Positions 54,173-64,000 of a stretch of DNA of 64,000 nucleotides are shown here, one piece after another. Each line of letters opens with the position of its first letter. The first letter of the stretch is position 1. A program made the translations under genes and the position numbers. This stretch comes from Lineus longissimus (lineage: Eukaryota > Nemertea > Pilidiophora > Heteronemertea > Lineidae): contig NC_088317.1 of assembly GCF_910592395.1 (NCBI RefSeq), positions 13,208,001 to 13,272,000 of the forward strand, given 5' to 3'. Below the pieces are notes generated by a model, which made no database searches, was not told the origin of the DNA, and worked only from the letters and a program-made list of their open reading frames with translations.

Positions 54173-55740
54173 CTACATCAGATAGGAGCACTTCCACTCA
54201 TCAAATTCTCTAGCTGATGTTGAGTTTATTAGGAGAAAATCACCGTCTTCCGGAAAAGCTGTTGAAGGTCGAAATTTGGCAAGCCAAATGTAAAGAAGCT
54301 TGTCTTTGAAGCGTTTTCGATAATCCTCTGCTGTCATTTTCCCCTGGAATGCGTCAAAATCGTCCATCAGTTCTTCATTCAAAACGTAATGCCCATTGAC
54401 CTTTTCCAGTGTGATTCCTCTCGTCTGTGCATCTCTGGCCCACAGCATGCTCGCACCCGTTATGCCAAAGAGCCAGTGATTTTCTGGGATAGCATCCCAT
54501 TCCGTTAAATTTTCACCCCTTTCCGCTCTTACAGCCTGTCTTATTTCATCATCATCCAAAGGCCATTCAGCATCCAGAGGTAAAGTATCTGATGGGTCAT
54601 TGGGTCCTTCATGGGGTTTTCCTATCGACACCGTTGGGGACTGCAAGTCTACGGAACCACGCACATTATCTGAGGTATTCTCGGTACTCTCAAACACACT
54701 TTCGTTTGTAAATGCATCATTTGGGTTCAAGTGTGCAGCACCGATACTGGGACTGTCTGCCTGATGCTGGGCTTCCTAAAGGCTCGTGTAATGTAGTTCA
54801 AAGAGGTGTCCTAGTAGGAGTCTTGGGCACTGAGTAGTTTCAGCAGAAGGGTGGATGGTAACAGGACGATCAGATACGCTCGAAATTACCACAATTTGCA
54901 TTTTCAACATCTCTGAAGCAGCGCGCAGAACTAAGTGGTCTCCCCATGTACCTTGGCGGCTCATTCGACTCAGGTACTCCTCCCAACTGTTGTCACCACT
55001 CACAAACGAGAATAATTCGGTGCCATCTGACATCCTTGGGTTGCGTCGTAAAAACTCTACGATGTTTAGTCTTAGCGTTCTCGGGTTAAAATCGTTTATG
55101 CCGACGCGTTCCAACTGGTCGACGAGAGCTGCGAACATGCAGTTCCCATCGCCTTCAATTTCTCGTCTAACCTGGAGACCATGGTTGGTGATGGTTGCGA
55201 AGAATCGCTCTTGCATACTATTTCTTGACTGGTGTTCCAATCCTGAGCATTCAATTGCTTGGTTGAGTTCAATGAATTCCAACATTGCCTCCACAGATGA
55301 GAAAGACGCTGTATTCTTTATATACTCCTCGAATAGATATTCCTCTGTTGTCTTTGCAGTTCTCGGTCGGCGTTTCGCTTCTTCTTCACGCGTCATAGAC
55401 GTGATATCGCTCACCGAAAACCATCCTTCATTTTCGGCATCATCTAGGATGTATTTTACCCTGTAACGGTACATTTGTTTCCGAGCCTTTGTAACGACCC
55501 CCTCGACTGCCTTTGGTGCCTTCACCTTCTTTTCACTTTTCCGCTGTTCTCTACCTTGAATCCGCACCAACACTTTATCCCCAACTGCGTATACACTTGG
55601 AGGTGATTTGCCAAGCTTTTTGTTAACCATCTTCTGTGCGTATTTCTTCGAAGTCTTTCTGACCTCTTCTCTAATTTCATCGGCAGCTGCTTTGAAAGCT
55701 TGAACATCTTCCAGGGTTGCACTGTTCTCTTTTGTATCCA
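54173..55740 (-). pseudogene. Ginger-like gene, last exon: chromodomain-like/GPY segment, OTU protease, C-terminal domain
   Basis: Starts after gtctttttcag with VDTKENSATLEDVQAF, then YAVGDKVLVRIQGREQR (the GPY/F-like segment that follows many gypsy-type integrases). The OTU fold has IEGDGNCMFAALVDQLERVG (catalytic Asp and Cys), WGDHLVLRAASEMLKMQIVV and LFELHYTSL (catalytic His), so the triad looks complete. A TAG at 54776-54778 follows HYTSL directly; the frame continues EAQHQADSPSIGAAHLNPND to the stop at 54173 with an unrecognised acidic C-terminal domain (WPLDDDEIRQAVRAERGENL, ENHWLFGITGASMLW). Either the TAG is a mutation or the protein ends at the OTU domain. Confidence 0.82.
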
Positions 55741-56106
55741 CCTGAAAAAGACGGGAAAACATTGAGAGTATGAGACAAACAACGGGAGAGATTTTACTTT
55801 CCATGTGCGGGTCATTCTCTGCCAAAACAACACCCCCCTTCCAATTTGGCTCATCTTCAGCACACATAGGGCCCATCGAGGAAAATATCACATAGAAATA
55901 TTCGAACCTACCACCTTCGTTTTTTTCGGAGCATTAAGTCGTGATTTCTCGCTCAGGTGTTCAACTCTCTTGGAAGCTCAACACAGAAATTTCACCAGAA
56001 CCTCTTTACTGATTTGTCACATGAAAGAGGAGCAAGCAAAAATAAACCCGCTTGACGAAGGATGACTGCATCCCGCATCTAGGAATTATCTATAAAGGAT
56101 AATCAC

Positions 56107-56245
56107 CCCCATTTCTTCTTCGTCCTCCTCCTCATGTTCGTCTTCGTCCTCGGTTGTTGTTCCATCGTCGTTCTTATTCTTTTCTTTACTGACAGGCAAC
56201 CAAGGCGCTCGGGCGAAGTACGACTCAAAAGGACAATATTTATCT
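56107..56245 (-). CDS. Ginger-like gene, third exon seen
   Basis: Acceptor ccttttttcag, joins in phase to the previous exon to give FKNKYCPFESYFARAPWLP ('P-F-E-x-Y-F-x-R' is typical of the integrase C-terminal part in this group), then an Asp/Glu-rich tail (TEDEDEHEEEDEEEMG). Donor uncertain, probably gtgatt near 56107. Confidence 0.65.
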
Positions 56246-56500
56246 GAAAAAAGGTACACATGAAAAGTCGCCGGGCAATTTTCCATTGCTTTGTGGTACA
56301 TGTACCTGACTTTTGTCTTCCCCAAAATATTTTTCTGTCCATCTGATCACAGACGAAAACTTTCATGTCCTAATAGGAATTCCTAGGGGTAATAATTCAG
56401 AGGTGGGTATCAGGAGGGGGCAAGATTTGATGGCAGATCCTGAAGATCCCCAAGTACTGTAGTCTCCTCGGATCATAAAAACCTTTAGATGTGTACTTAC

Positions 56501-56645
56501 TCTTAAAAGCTTCGTGCGGGGAGTTGTTGTACAGTCTTGCGTAGGACGGCAATCCTTCAACCCAATTATGAGCCTTGCCCGTTTGCACAAATTGTGAAAT
56601 GTCAAACGCGAGTTTCTCTTTCCACGTTCTTTGTACCCTTTCAAC
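56501..56645 (-). CDS. Ginger-like gene, second exon: integrase with catalytic Glu
   Basis: Between ctttgttttcag and gtaagtac. Opens VERVQRTWKEKLAFDISQFV, giving the Glu of the DDE triad, then KAHNWVEGLPSYARLYNNSP. Phase 0 in, 1 out. Confidence 0.8.
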
Positions 56646-56945
56646 CTGAAAACAAAGAACAGGATTATTATTGTCCGTTAAGATTTATTCACAAGCACGA
56701 ATTTCATATCTGCGGGACGTATAATTTTATGGAGGAGTTCATGGGTTGCAGTAACAACAGGCGATAAATATAAAGTGACGATTTGGATATAAACTTATTC
56801 ACTGACAGTCGGACCTACCATTGGAACTACATATGTCTCCAAGACCCTGAGTTAAATTCATTTTCCCGGGGGGTCCATTGAAACAAATTCCAATCTGTCC
56901 TACTGTACCTGCATTTTTTTAACATTTAAGCGCATTGAAACTAAC

Positions 56946-57704
56946 CTTTCCTTGGGTCTGGGGATGATACGGCCGACCCTAGATGATTTTTACGTTTAAC
57001 CTCTCTGCTAGTCTGCTAACCATCTTTTTGAATTCTCCGCCGTTATCGCAATGGATTATTTTGGAGCAGCCGTGTTCCATAAATATTTCACACAGCTTTT
57101 CAGCCACCCCAGGCGACCCTTTGTCGCAAAGTGGCCTCAGCCAAAGATATCTTGAGAAGATGTCGAGCACTGAGAGAACGTAACAGTACTTCATGTCGTC
57201 TATTTCTACGGGCATGTTTAAGAAGTTCACAAGGTCCATTTGGATCCGGGCCATCACTGATTTTGCCAGAACAGGCCGAAGCGGAGCTTTGTTGGAGAAG
57301 AGAGGTTTTCGGCTCTGACTCTCTTTCATTTTTGCAAGATATCGACGCACAAGCTTTTCTCCCATCGCACAGTATTGCCTGGATATAACGGCGGATAGTT
57401 TCTTGGCAGCGAGTCCTTTATATTGGCCAAAGAAATACCTGACTATAGGCTCAATTTCTGATACCCTCGGAACTATCCTATGTCCACCGACTTCCACAAT
57501 TCTTTCCTCGTCGTTCCCATTTAGCGGATTGGTTTTTCTCATGATTCGGTACCTGCCAGAAATCTTCTTCTGGTATGCTTTCATTTCCACAGGCATTGAA
57601 AGTTCCCGCCATCGTACGTCTTCCGACAGAAAACGATACAACTCCTTGTAAACGTCATCATCGATCGGGTAAACAGACGAACTCCGAGGCTGCTTTGCAC
57701 TGTC
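56946..57704 (-). pseudogene. Ginger-like gene, first exon seen: integrase core with one stop
   Basis: Acceptor catcgctttttcag, start DSAKQPRSSSVYPIDDDVYK. After a zinc-binding-like N-region: ARIQMDLVNFLNMPVEIDDM (first Asp), YVLSVLDIFSRYLWLRPL, IIHCDNGGEFKKMVSRLAER (second Asp), then NVKII, TAG at about 56983, GRPYHPQTQGK. The TAG stands where relatives have Gln (CAG), so a single C-to-T change. An upstream start exon was not found; the frame is open to 57770 through the acceptor. Confidence 0.82.
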
Positions 57705-57824
57705 CTGAAAAAGCGATGAAAAAGCTATAGCAGTTGAAAATGCTCCGTGAAAGGAAAACTTCCCATCCATCTCATCATTGAGCTGTATCTGCCCTGCAAA
57801 TTAAGGGGTCGGGTGTATTGGTTA

Positions 57825-58545
57825 TGGCAGTGTAAAGTGCCGTATTCGAATGAAATGGACAGGGCCATTGTGCATACCACTCGTCAGACAGACACATCAG
57901 CGAAGTATTTGACCACGGTGGCCTTGGAAAGTAGGTCAAATTGGTCAAAATTGAACTGAGGTGGTGTGTAGCCTTATTACATACCGATGATGAAAGTTTT
58001 GCAAAGATCCAGCCATACTTATTAGTTCAGCAGATATAGCCCTTTTTACCGTTTTGGTTTAAACCACCTGGTGGCCAAACGAATAATCAGACCACACCGA
58101 AATTTGGTGTCCAAGGTCATTTCACTAAGAGGTACAATTGTACCAAGTTTCAAGTCAATAGCATCATTAGTTGCGAAATGTGCCAATAACGGTTATTTTA
58201 CGCAATTTGACCTCAGCTGTGACCTTGAAAAGTAGGTCAACTCAAAAACCCGTGTGATATGTCATGTATCGTCATTAGATGTACCTTTGATAAAAATTTG
58301 GCGATGATCGAGCCCTTATTTAAGGAGATATAGCACTTTTTGTGTTTTCGGTTTAAGCCACCTTGTGGCCTAACGAAGAATCAGACCGGACCGAAATTTT
58401 GTCTTTAAGGTGCCATTACATAGGGGTACAGATGTACCAAGTCAATGGCTCCAGTAGTTACGAAACGTGCCCTGCTAAGAGACGACGGACGACGACGGAC
58501 GACGGACGCTTCGCCAATGCAAAAGCTTACCTCTCTGAGAGGTAA
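57825..58545 (+). repeat. Dispersed non-coding repeat, family 2 copy 3
   Basis: The longest copy, with three sub-copies of the 'gaccttgaaaagtaggtcaa' / 'caagtttcaagtcaatagc' segment and the right end gacgacggacgacgacggac. Inserted in the Ginger-like element upstream of its gene. Confidence 0.75.
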
Positions 58546-59242
58546 GAAAATGCATCTCGGTTGTTTAGGCCTCAGGATCAACCTTAGGCCTATAGAGCCT
58601 AAATGTTTAGAGAAATTAAAAAGACTCCTTCCCCCGGAGAACCTTTGCGGGTGGCTCTTTTCAGGTGAATTTCAGCCCTCCCCTTTCCAGGCAGACTTTT
58701 TTAATAGAATTTTTGAAAATACATGTAGGCCTATGTACCCTCTCCCGTGACAAGTGTCTGAAGATGACTACCTTTTTTTCCAGGAGGCCCAGCGTCGATT
58801 TATTAGCATCAACCTCTAGCAGTAGGCCTAGGCCGGGGCTTGGACTGCTCCAACACTGCCTATCCAGCCTAGCATGGGATAGCGCATTTACCTTCGGCCC
58901 TATCTGCTGTCAAAAAGCGTGTATTTTGTGCCACCTTGCACGAGCACAGAGACTGTGCAGAGTACACCTTACCCGGTTACAGGTACAGATCAATGTATGT
59001 CACTGACCCAAGCACATCAATGTGGCCATTGAGGGTATCATCAGCAACTAATTTTGCTAAGTCAACGAACTTCTTAGAACAGACGCATTAGATTAATCAG
59101 TGAACCAATGCATGTACGTACCGTGTCGGAACCGGCCAACCCCAATTCACAATGACAAAAGATAACCGAAGAAAGTATAAGGAATGATCGCAACATCTTG
59201 ACTCGCACGTGTATCGAAACTGTATACAAAGTTTCGCTTTCA
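58546..59242. other. Ginger-like element interior, no gene seen
   Basis: The region where the 5' end of the minus-strand gene would be expected. No exon supported. Confidence 0.35.
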
Positions 59243-59389
59243 AAGTTGGCATATTAAACTTGGAACAAACCGTTCACCCGGTAGAGACATCTTGCGGCTG
59301 AATACTTATCTATCTCCATCAGAGTTGGCATATTGAAGTTGGAATCATGTCCATCAGAGTTGGCACTATTATAGAGTTGGAGCGTAACA
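59243..59389 (-). repeat. Right TIR of the Ginger-like element, inner piece
   Basis: Inverse of 52934-53078. The rest of this arm resumes at 61214 after the Tc1 insertion; joining gcgtaaca to ggggtcatc restores the sequence of the left arm. Confidence 0.88.
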
Positions 59390-59640
59390 ACCCCCTTTCT
59401 ATAGTTTGGTTTAGTGGTTTTCCTAGACTTCATCAGTTTCATAATTGACATCCTGATTGAATGGTTGAAACTGACCTGCATTCATCCTTTAGGAAGAACA
59501 TGGCATGGGGTTGTAAGATCGCCTATTATATTAGGCCTTGGCCATTGAAAATACTCTCAGTATCTCCTGAATAGCCAGGATGAACCTGGAAAGCACCCAA
59601 GTTTTGATCTGTTCAGTCTGCTGTCAACACATGTTTTGAT

Positions 59641-60660
59641 ATGCCGAGGACACATGGCTCAAGAGAACTTTCTGAGTATCAGAAAGGTCAGTTGATGTCA
59701 TTGAAAGCTGCAGGGAGGAGTAATCGAAATGTGGCAAGGGAAATTGGTTGTTCTCATGCAACAGTGCAATTTTGGTGGACCCGCTTCCACAATGAAGGAA
59801 ATCTTCATCGCCGAGAAAGACCAGGTGCCCCAAAATGCACCACTGAACGAGAGGATAGACAGCTTGTTAGGCAATCGAGGATGCATCCGTTCAAAAATGT
59901 GAAATCCTTAAGAAATGATGTGGGTTTGAGGGCCAGCCTTTCAACTGTTAAGCGGCGCCTCAGAGTGGCAGGACTAAACGGTTGCATTGCAGCACAGAAG
60001 GACAAACTAACTGATGCCCACAAGTTGAGCAGATACAACTTTGCAGTGGCTCATCAAGACTGGACTATTGAACATTGGCGTCAAGTTGCATTCACTGATG
60101 AGAAGACTTTTGTCGTTGGAGATAATGGTCAAGTTTTCGTTCGCAGGCCAAAAGGCCAACGCTTTCATTCAGAATACATCAAAATTGTTCAAAGAAGTGG
60201 TAGATTCAGCGTGCCTGTCTGGGCATGGATGAATTCACGTGGAGACGGACAGATAGTGCGTATGAATGGGAGGTTTAACCAGAATCAGTATCTGCAAGTT
60301 CTTGCAGATCAGATGGACAACATTCATCATGCTTTTCCTGACAGACTTATTTATCAACAGGATAAAAGTCCAATACACACAGCTAGGCGTGTTGGACAGT
60401 GGCTTCGTGACCGGGAAATTGAAGTTTTGGACTGGCCTTCTAAAGGGGCTGACATGTCGCCAATTGAAAATGTTTGGTCAAAGGTTCAGAGAGATGTGGA
60501 CTTTACAAATGTTACTAATCAGGATGAACTGTGGCTTGCTGTCGAGGAAAGTTGGAATCGTCTTCGTGAGGACCACGAGTATTGGGAGGGATTGGTTGTG
60601 TCACTTCCTGATAGAATGAGGGCTGTTATAGAATCTAGGGGTGACTGGACTAGGTTTTGA
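59641..60660 (+). CDS. Tc1-family transposase, intact, DD34E
   Basis: 339 codons from ATG to TGA, full family length. Paired-like helix-turn-helix N-terminus (ELSEYQKGQLMSLKAAGRSN, CSHATVQFWWTRFHNEGN), linker with RERPGAPKCTTERED, then the DDE domain: VAFTDEKTFVVGD, LIYQQDKSPIHTARRVGQWL, DWPSKGADMSPIENVWSKVQ. There are exactly 34 residues between the second Asp and Glu, the Tc1 DD34E signature. All three acidic residues are present and no stop or frameshift is seen, so this is the best-preserved transposase in the window. Confidence 0.95.
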   Translation: MPRTHGSRELSEYQKGQLMSLKAAGRSNRNVAREIGCSHATVQFWWTRFHNEGNLHRRERPGAPKCTTEREDRQLVRQSRMHPFKNVKSLRNDVGLRASLSTVKRRLRVAGLNGCIAAQKDKLTDAHKLSRYNFAVAHQDWTIEHWRQVAFTDEKTFVVGDNGQVFVRRPKGQRFHSEYIKIVQRSGRFSVPVWAWMNSRGDGQIVRMNGRFNQNQYLQVLADQMDNIHHAFPDRLIYQQDKSPIHTARRVGQWLRDREIEVLDWPSKGADMSPIENVWSKVQRDVDFTNVTNQDELWLAVEESWNRLREDHEYWEGLVVSLPDRMRAVIESRGDWTRF

Positions 60661-60725
60661 ATAAACTGTTGTTGTATGGTGATAGTAAAGGTGGGGTAGA
60701 GACTAAGCACAGTAAAAAAACCCAC

Positions 60726-60984
60726 TATAGTCTGGTTCAATCTAGAGGTGAACCATTGGAATGCCAGTGTGGAACAGTCAATTTTGACCACAATATTTTA
60801 TTTGCGTGTTACCCTTATGAAATGAACTTCTGGCTGAGAATAGTCCATGGGCCAATGTTTATTATTGAGCAAGGTCATCCGATTCATTATGCCATAACAT
60901 GTAACCTTAATTATGTCATTATTGCCACACTTTAACCACAAACTACATTTCCAATGGTCCACCTCTAGGTTGAACCAGACTATA
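60726..60984. mobile_element. 259-bp MITE with TATAGTCTGG termini
   Basis: Left tatagtctggttcaatctag, right (reverse complement) tatagtctggttcaacctag, pairing about 36 bp into aggtg-accattgg. Mariner-style TA-flanked element right after the Tc1 gene. Confidence 0.85.
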
Positions 60985-61213
60985 AACAACTTTAAAAAAG
61001 CCCGTGTAGATTTCCCAAGTTTAGGCCATGAATTACACTGAAAATAAATGCCAAGTTACAAAATAATTTCTCTCCATTTTCCTTTGACAATAGCAGTTGT
61101 TATTCAATAAGACTATAATCTGATCAGCTTCTATTCAAGATGATCAATGAATGCAAAATAACCCATAAAAGGCCTCATTGGACCTTTGTTAATAGGGAAG
61201 TGGTGAAGCTTGA

Positions 61214-61584
61214 GGGGTCATCTCGGAGTGCTGTTCACTGAACACAGAAACAGAGTGCCAAAATCCCAACAAAGTTGCCATTTTCACGTTAAAAAATCAA
61301 ATATTTTGAAAATTTTTGATGGTAATATCCATCTATGCAGTAACAAGAAGATGTTACAGGTGAAAATTTTCAGGAATTGCAGAGTTTAAGAAAATCTCAA
61401 TTGGACCGGTAATCTTTGAACAACGACAAAACCGAAGTCCGCCCATTGATCAGAAAAATCATTTTGCCAAATGATGGACAAATGACCTAACTACCATGCA
61501 TCAGAAATTGGTGAAAAAATATTGGGGAATAACGGAGTAATTTACAAATATCAGGTGGTTAATAACTTCTGACCGAGATTGTAC
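61214..61584 (-). repeat. Right TIR of the Ginger-like element, outer piece
   Basis: Inverse of 52559-52929, with very few differences over 370 bp. Confidence 0.9.
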
Positions 61585-63025
61585 ATCGCCACTTGAAATA
61601 ACTATATTTTTTCCTAATGACGCCGATGATTATTTTATGGTGAGAAAGCTGGCTCAGCGGAATATTGCCTAATAGTCAGGATTTTACGTTTTCCGTTGTT
61701 TCTTTCTTTAATTTTTGGACTTAGCAGCGGGCCTTTTTTATTTTCGGACAAGTGGAGCGTCGGAATAGCAGACCGTCGGACTAGCGGCTTCTAATCCCGC
61801 GCTATATACCTTGACGTTGGTATTCTCCACCGTCGTATAACGCGATATTAATATTGCGCCCAATATTACACCATACACCTACTTCTCTGGGTGACCCCCC
61901 CCCCCCCCCCCCCCCCCCCAGCTGCAGCGCCAAGTTATTTATACACCCCACTCGTTGTATGGGAATCATTCAGCTGGTCATAATATATGGGTCTTACCAC
62001 GTTACATAAAGGTAATGCTGTTGCCATGGCGGTAATGTCCCACGTCACCTGATTTTGCAGTGGCTGAGTTCGAGAACTAATTTGATTCAGAATCTATCAT
62101 TGACACCTCAATAGAGTTATTTTACTTCCAGTGACCAGAAACAAAAGAGAAAAGCGGCATATCATCCATTTTAATCTCACATTTCCATACGATACGATAC
62201 CAAACACTGACATTTGCTCAGTCAGCATTCACGGTAGGTAACAACAGGAATTGATCCGTCCTCTTGATGCATGGCCGGTTTACTGATTACGTGCCTCGAC
62301 TATGACATTTCATTATCATAAGACCTTTTGCGGCCTCTTGTTAGCCACGCGAAGGTTAGTGACAAGGCTAAAATATTTTTGGTTGAAACAGTTTTATTTC
62401 AAACTACATGCCATTAAAAATCTGTGGCCGCTTTCATTTTCGGTCCGGTCACACTCGGCGATTGCAAGTCCAAAAAAATAAATAAGTAGGTTTCATCACC
62501 GTCCATCCCGATTTTGACCTCCGCCCAGAAAAAAATAATATTTCATATTTTTGCAGACAAGTGTGTTTTTTGCCATCCCTGTTTACAATGTATCTCTGAC
62601 CTGGGGGCACTTGAAACAATCTATTTACCCGGTATACTTCCGTCAATACTGATTATTGGTCGCTCAAAAGTATCTTGTGTTTTTCCCGATCTCTCCTTGT
62701 CTGCCATGTGCCTTTGGCCTTAAAATATAAAATATAATTTCCCCTCCGCTCCGATTTGTTTTCAAATCAGAGTGATGAAAAACGAAATATTCATTTTTAT
62801 GGCCTAATGCAGCATATACGCTAAAAGTGGCAGAGAGATCATGTTTGAGTATTATGTTCGCTTCGGAGAATGGACAGGACCTGCCGGAGGTACACAAACC
62901 AACCGGCCATATTTTGACTGATACTGACTTGTTGGTTGCAAAAATTAAGTACGGTGCGACTGCTACTAACTTTCATAGACTCTTCAATTACAGTACAAGT
63001 TGCACTTTAAACGAAACAGTCTATA
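61585..63025. other. No gene recognised
   Basis: Holds a run of about 23 C at 61897-61919. I looked for a thioester-domain exon (Gly-Cys-Gly-Glu-Gln) on the plus strand and saw none. Confidence 0.4.
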
Positions 63026-63424
63026 ATTTGAATTGGGATTTATCATTTCTGGGATCGCACATTTGTCTACCAGCACAGAGTACCGTGACTAGTCTTTCAA
63101 AATACAGTTTTATGTAGGCACATAGGCGGGGTGAAGATTGATAATCCCGATACATGTATATCGATAGTAACATAAAAGGTTATACATTAAATATCTTAGT
63201 ACACCAGTGGAGAACATACTTAGAATGTTGACGTGACTGACTTATTGATGCCGTTTTACGAGTAGGCACTAAAGGTCGATCTACTGGAATGAAGGAACCC
63301 TATTTGACGATCTGTCTTTTACATTTACTTGACAGTCGAACCAGTTTTGAAAGACTGGTCACAGTACTCTGTGCTGCTAGACAAATGTGCAAACCCAGGA
63401 ATGATAAATCCCAATTTGATAAAT
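63026..63424. repeat. Inverted repeat, about 80-bp arms
   Basis: 63026-63103 (aattgggatttatcatttct...) recurs inverted at 63343-63424 with about 88% identity around a 240-bp spacer. Possibly a small foldback or MITE. Non-coding. Confidence 0.8.
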
Positions 63425-64000
63425 TCAAAATCATAGATGCTACCATTGGAAAACACCGAGTGGTCTTGATGCCCACATCTTGACCCTCAGTATTGATATT
63501 GCTCCAGCTTCCAGACAACGGCGTCAATACCTTGAAGAAGAATACAGCTATACGCAGTCTATTTCCAATTGAAGTTGCTAGACTATTACGTACTCAAACA
63601 TGGCATCACTGTACACACAACTGTAACAATTTAGCGGTGATGCCACTGACCATCGCTGTCGCTGGTACAGGGTTCAGAAATCTCGGCAGTGTCGGAGTGC
63701 CTAATCTGAGAGCAAAGAGCCCAAGAGCCACAGAGCCACGAGTCACAACGTAATATGTCATCGCTCTTCACCGCCTGTAGCATTTTTGGGTCTCATTCAA
63801 AAAACACATACTTTGCGTTGAAACTTATGCAGTGCCAAGAGATGATAAAAAGGGCAGACAAGCCATTTCTAATCCATTAGCAGCGCACTGGCCATGGAGG
63901 TGAGGTCTGTGTGATCGAAGAAATGGGTTAACCATATACCAGTATATGCTGTTACAATATATACCGTATACAGATAGTGTACACTGCATACGACAGAATC

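Larger units (their letters stand above)
59390..61213 (+). mobile_element. Tc1/mariner insertion in the right TIR
   Basis: A 1.82-kb segment absent from the matching place in the left arm. It carries an intact Tc1 transposase and a second small MITE. Neither long TIRs for the Tc1 unit nor a clean TA duplication could be identified at the two junctions. Confidence 0.8.
52559..61584. mobile_element. Ginger-like DNA transposon with about 520-bp TIRs and OTU domain
   Basis: The left arm 52559-53078 (gtacaatctcggtcagaagt...) recurs inverted as 61584-61214 plus 59389-59243, the two pieces being separated by a 1.8-kb Tc1 insertion. Between the arms lies a minus-strand gene with a retroviral-type integrase core and an OTU cysteine protease. 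Ginger elements are TIR transposons that use a gypsy-like integrase, and OTU-type accessory domains have, as I recall, been reported in that group. Exact termini and target duplication are not resolved. About 7.2 kb without the insertion. Confidence 0.82.

Noticed and set aside
50749-64000. Search for the next complement exon (thioester GCGEQ motif, phase-1 acceptor)
   Set aside because: No plus-strand frame shows the motif or another C3-like strand; the intron probably extends beyond the window.

Overview
This is a eukaryotic, intron-rich, transposon-dense window from an animal, most likely a marine invertebrate (invertebrate deuterostome or lophotrochozoan; the species cannot be fixed from sequence alone). 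The evidence is small GT-AG exons in long introns, metazoan transposon families (pogo/Tigger, PIF/Harbinger, Tc1, BEL/Pao, L2/CR1-like LINEs, a tRNA-headed SINE, many TIR MITEs) and one large host gene.

The host gene is a plus-strand complement C3/C4/C5-like thioester-protein gene. I could join 21 exons in consistent reading phase from a signal-peptide exon at 2699-2766 to 50655-50748, giving about 967 codons without a stop. They encode MG1 to MG5, the first part of MG6, a linker, an RRKR furin-type beta/alpha processing site, a six-cysteine anaphylatoxin domain, an acidic alpha-prime N-terminus, the rest of MG6, MG7 and the start of CUB. The thioester domain and C345C must lie beyond base 64000: I found no further exon after 50748. 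The ATG and signal peptide place the 5' end of the coding sequence inside the window.

Layout. 1-2698: 3' end of a LINE, a small MITE and a dispersed repeat running up to the gene's 5' flank. Intron 1 (2767-7099): dead pogo/Tigger transposase with a pentanucleotide expansion. Intron 2 (7270-23084, 15.8 kb): a TTAA-bounded composite repeat, a 2.6-kb PIF/Harbinger element with its Myb-like and transposase genes, a BEL/Pao gag split by an L2-like LINE and a foldback element, and a dispersed repeat. 23-36 kb: exons 3-15 with a SINE, a minisatellite and several TIR elements whose bodies are degenerate short motifs. 36-51 kb: exons 16-21 with a large palindromic repeat block and a young-looking LINE insertion that copied a 3' splice site. 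52.56-61.58 kb: a Ginger-like DNA transposon with about 520-bp inverted termini, a multi-exon integrase/OTU-protease gene on the minus strand, and a Tc1 transposase insertion sitting in its right terminus. 61.6-64 kb: no gene seen, one inverted repeat.

The only gene I regard as a host gene is the complement-like one; every other coding region looks like a mobile element or its remains.
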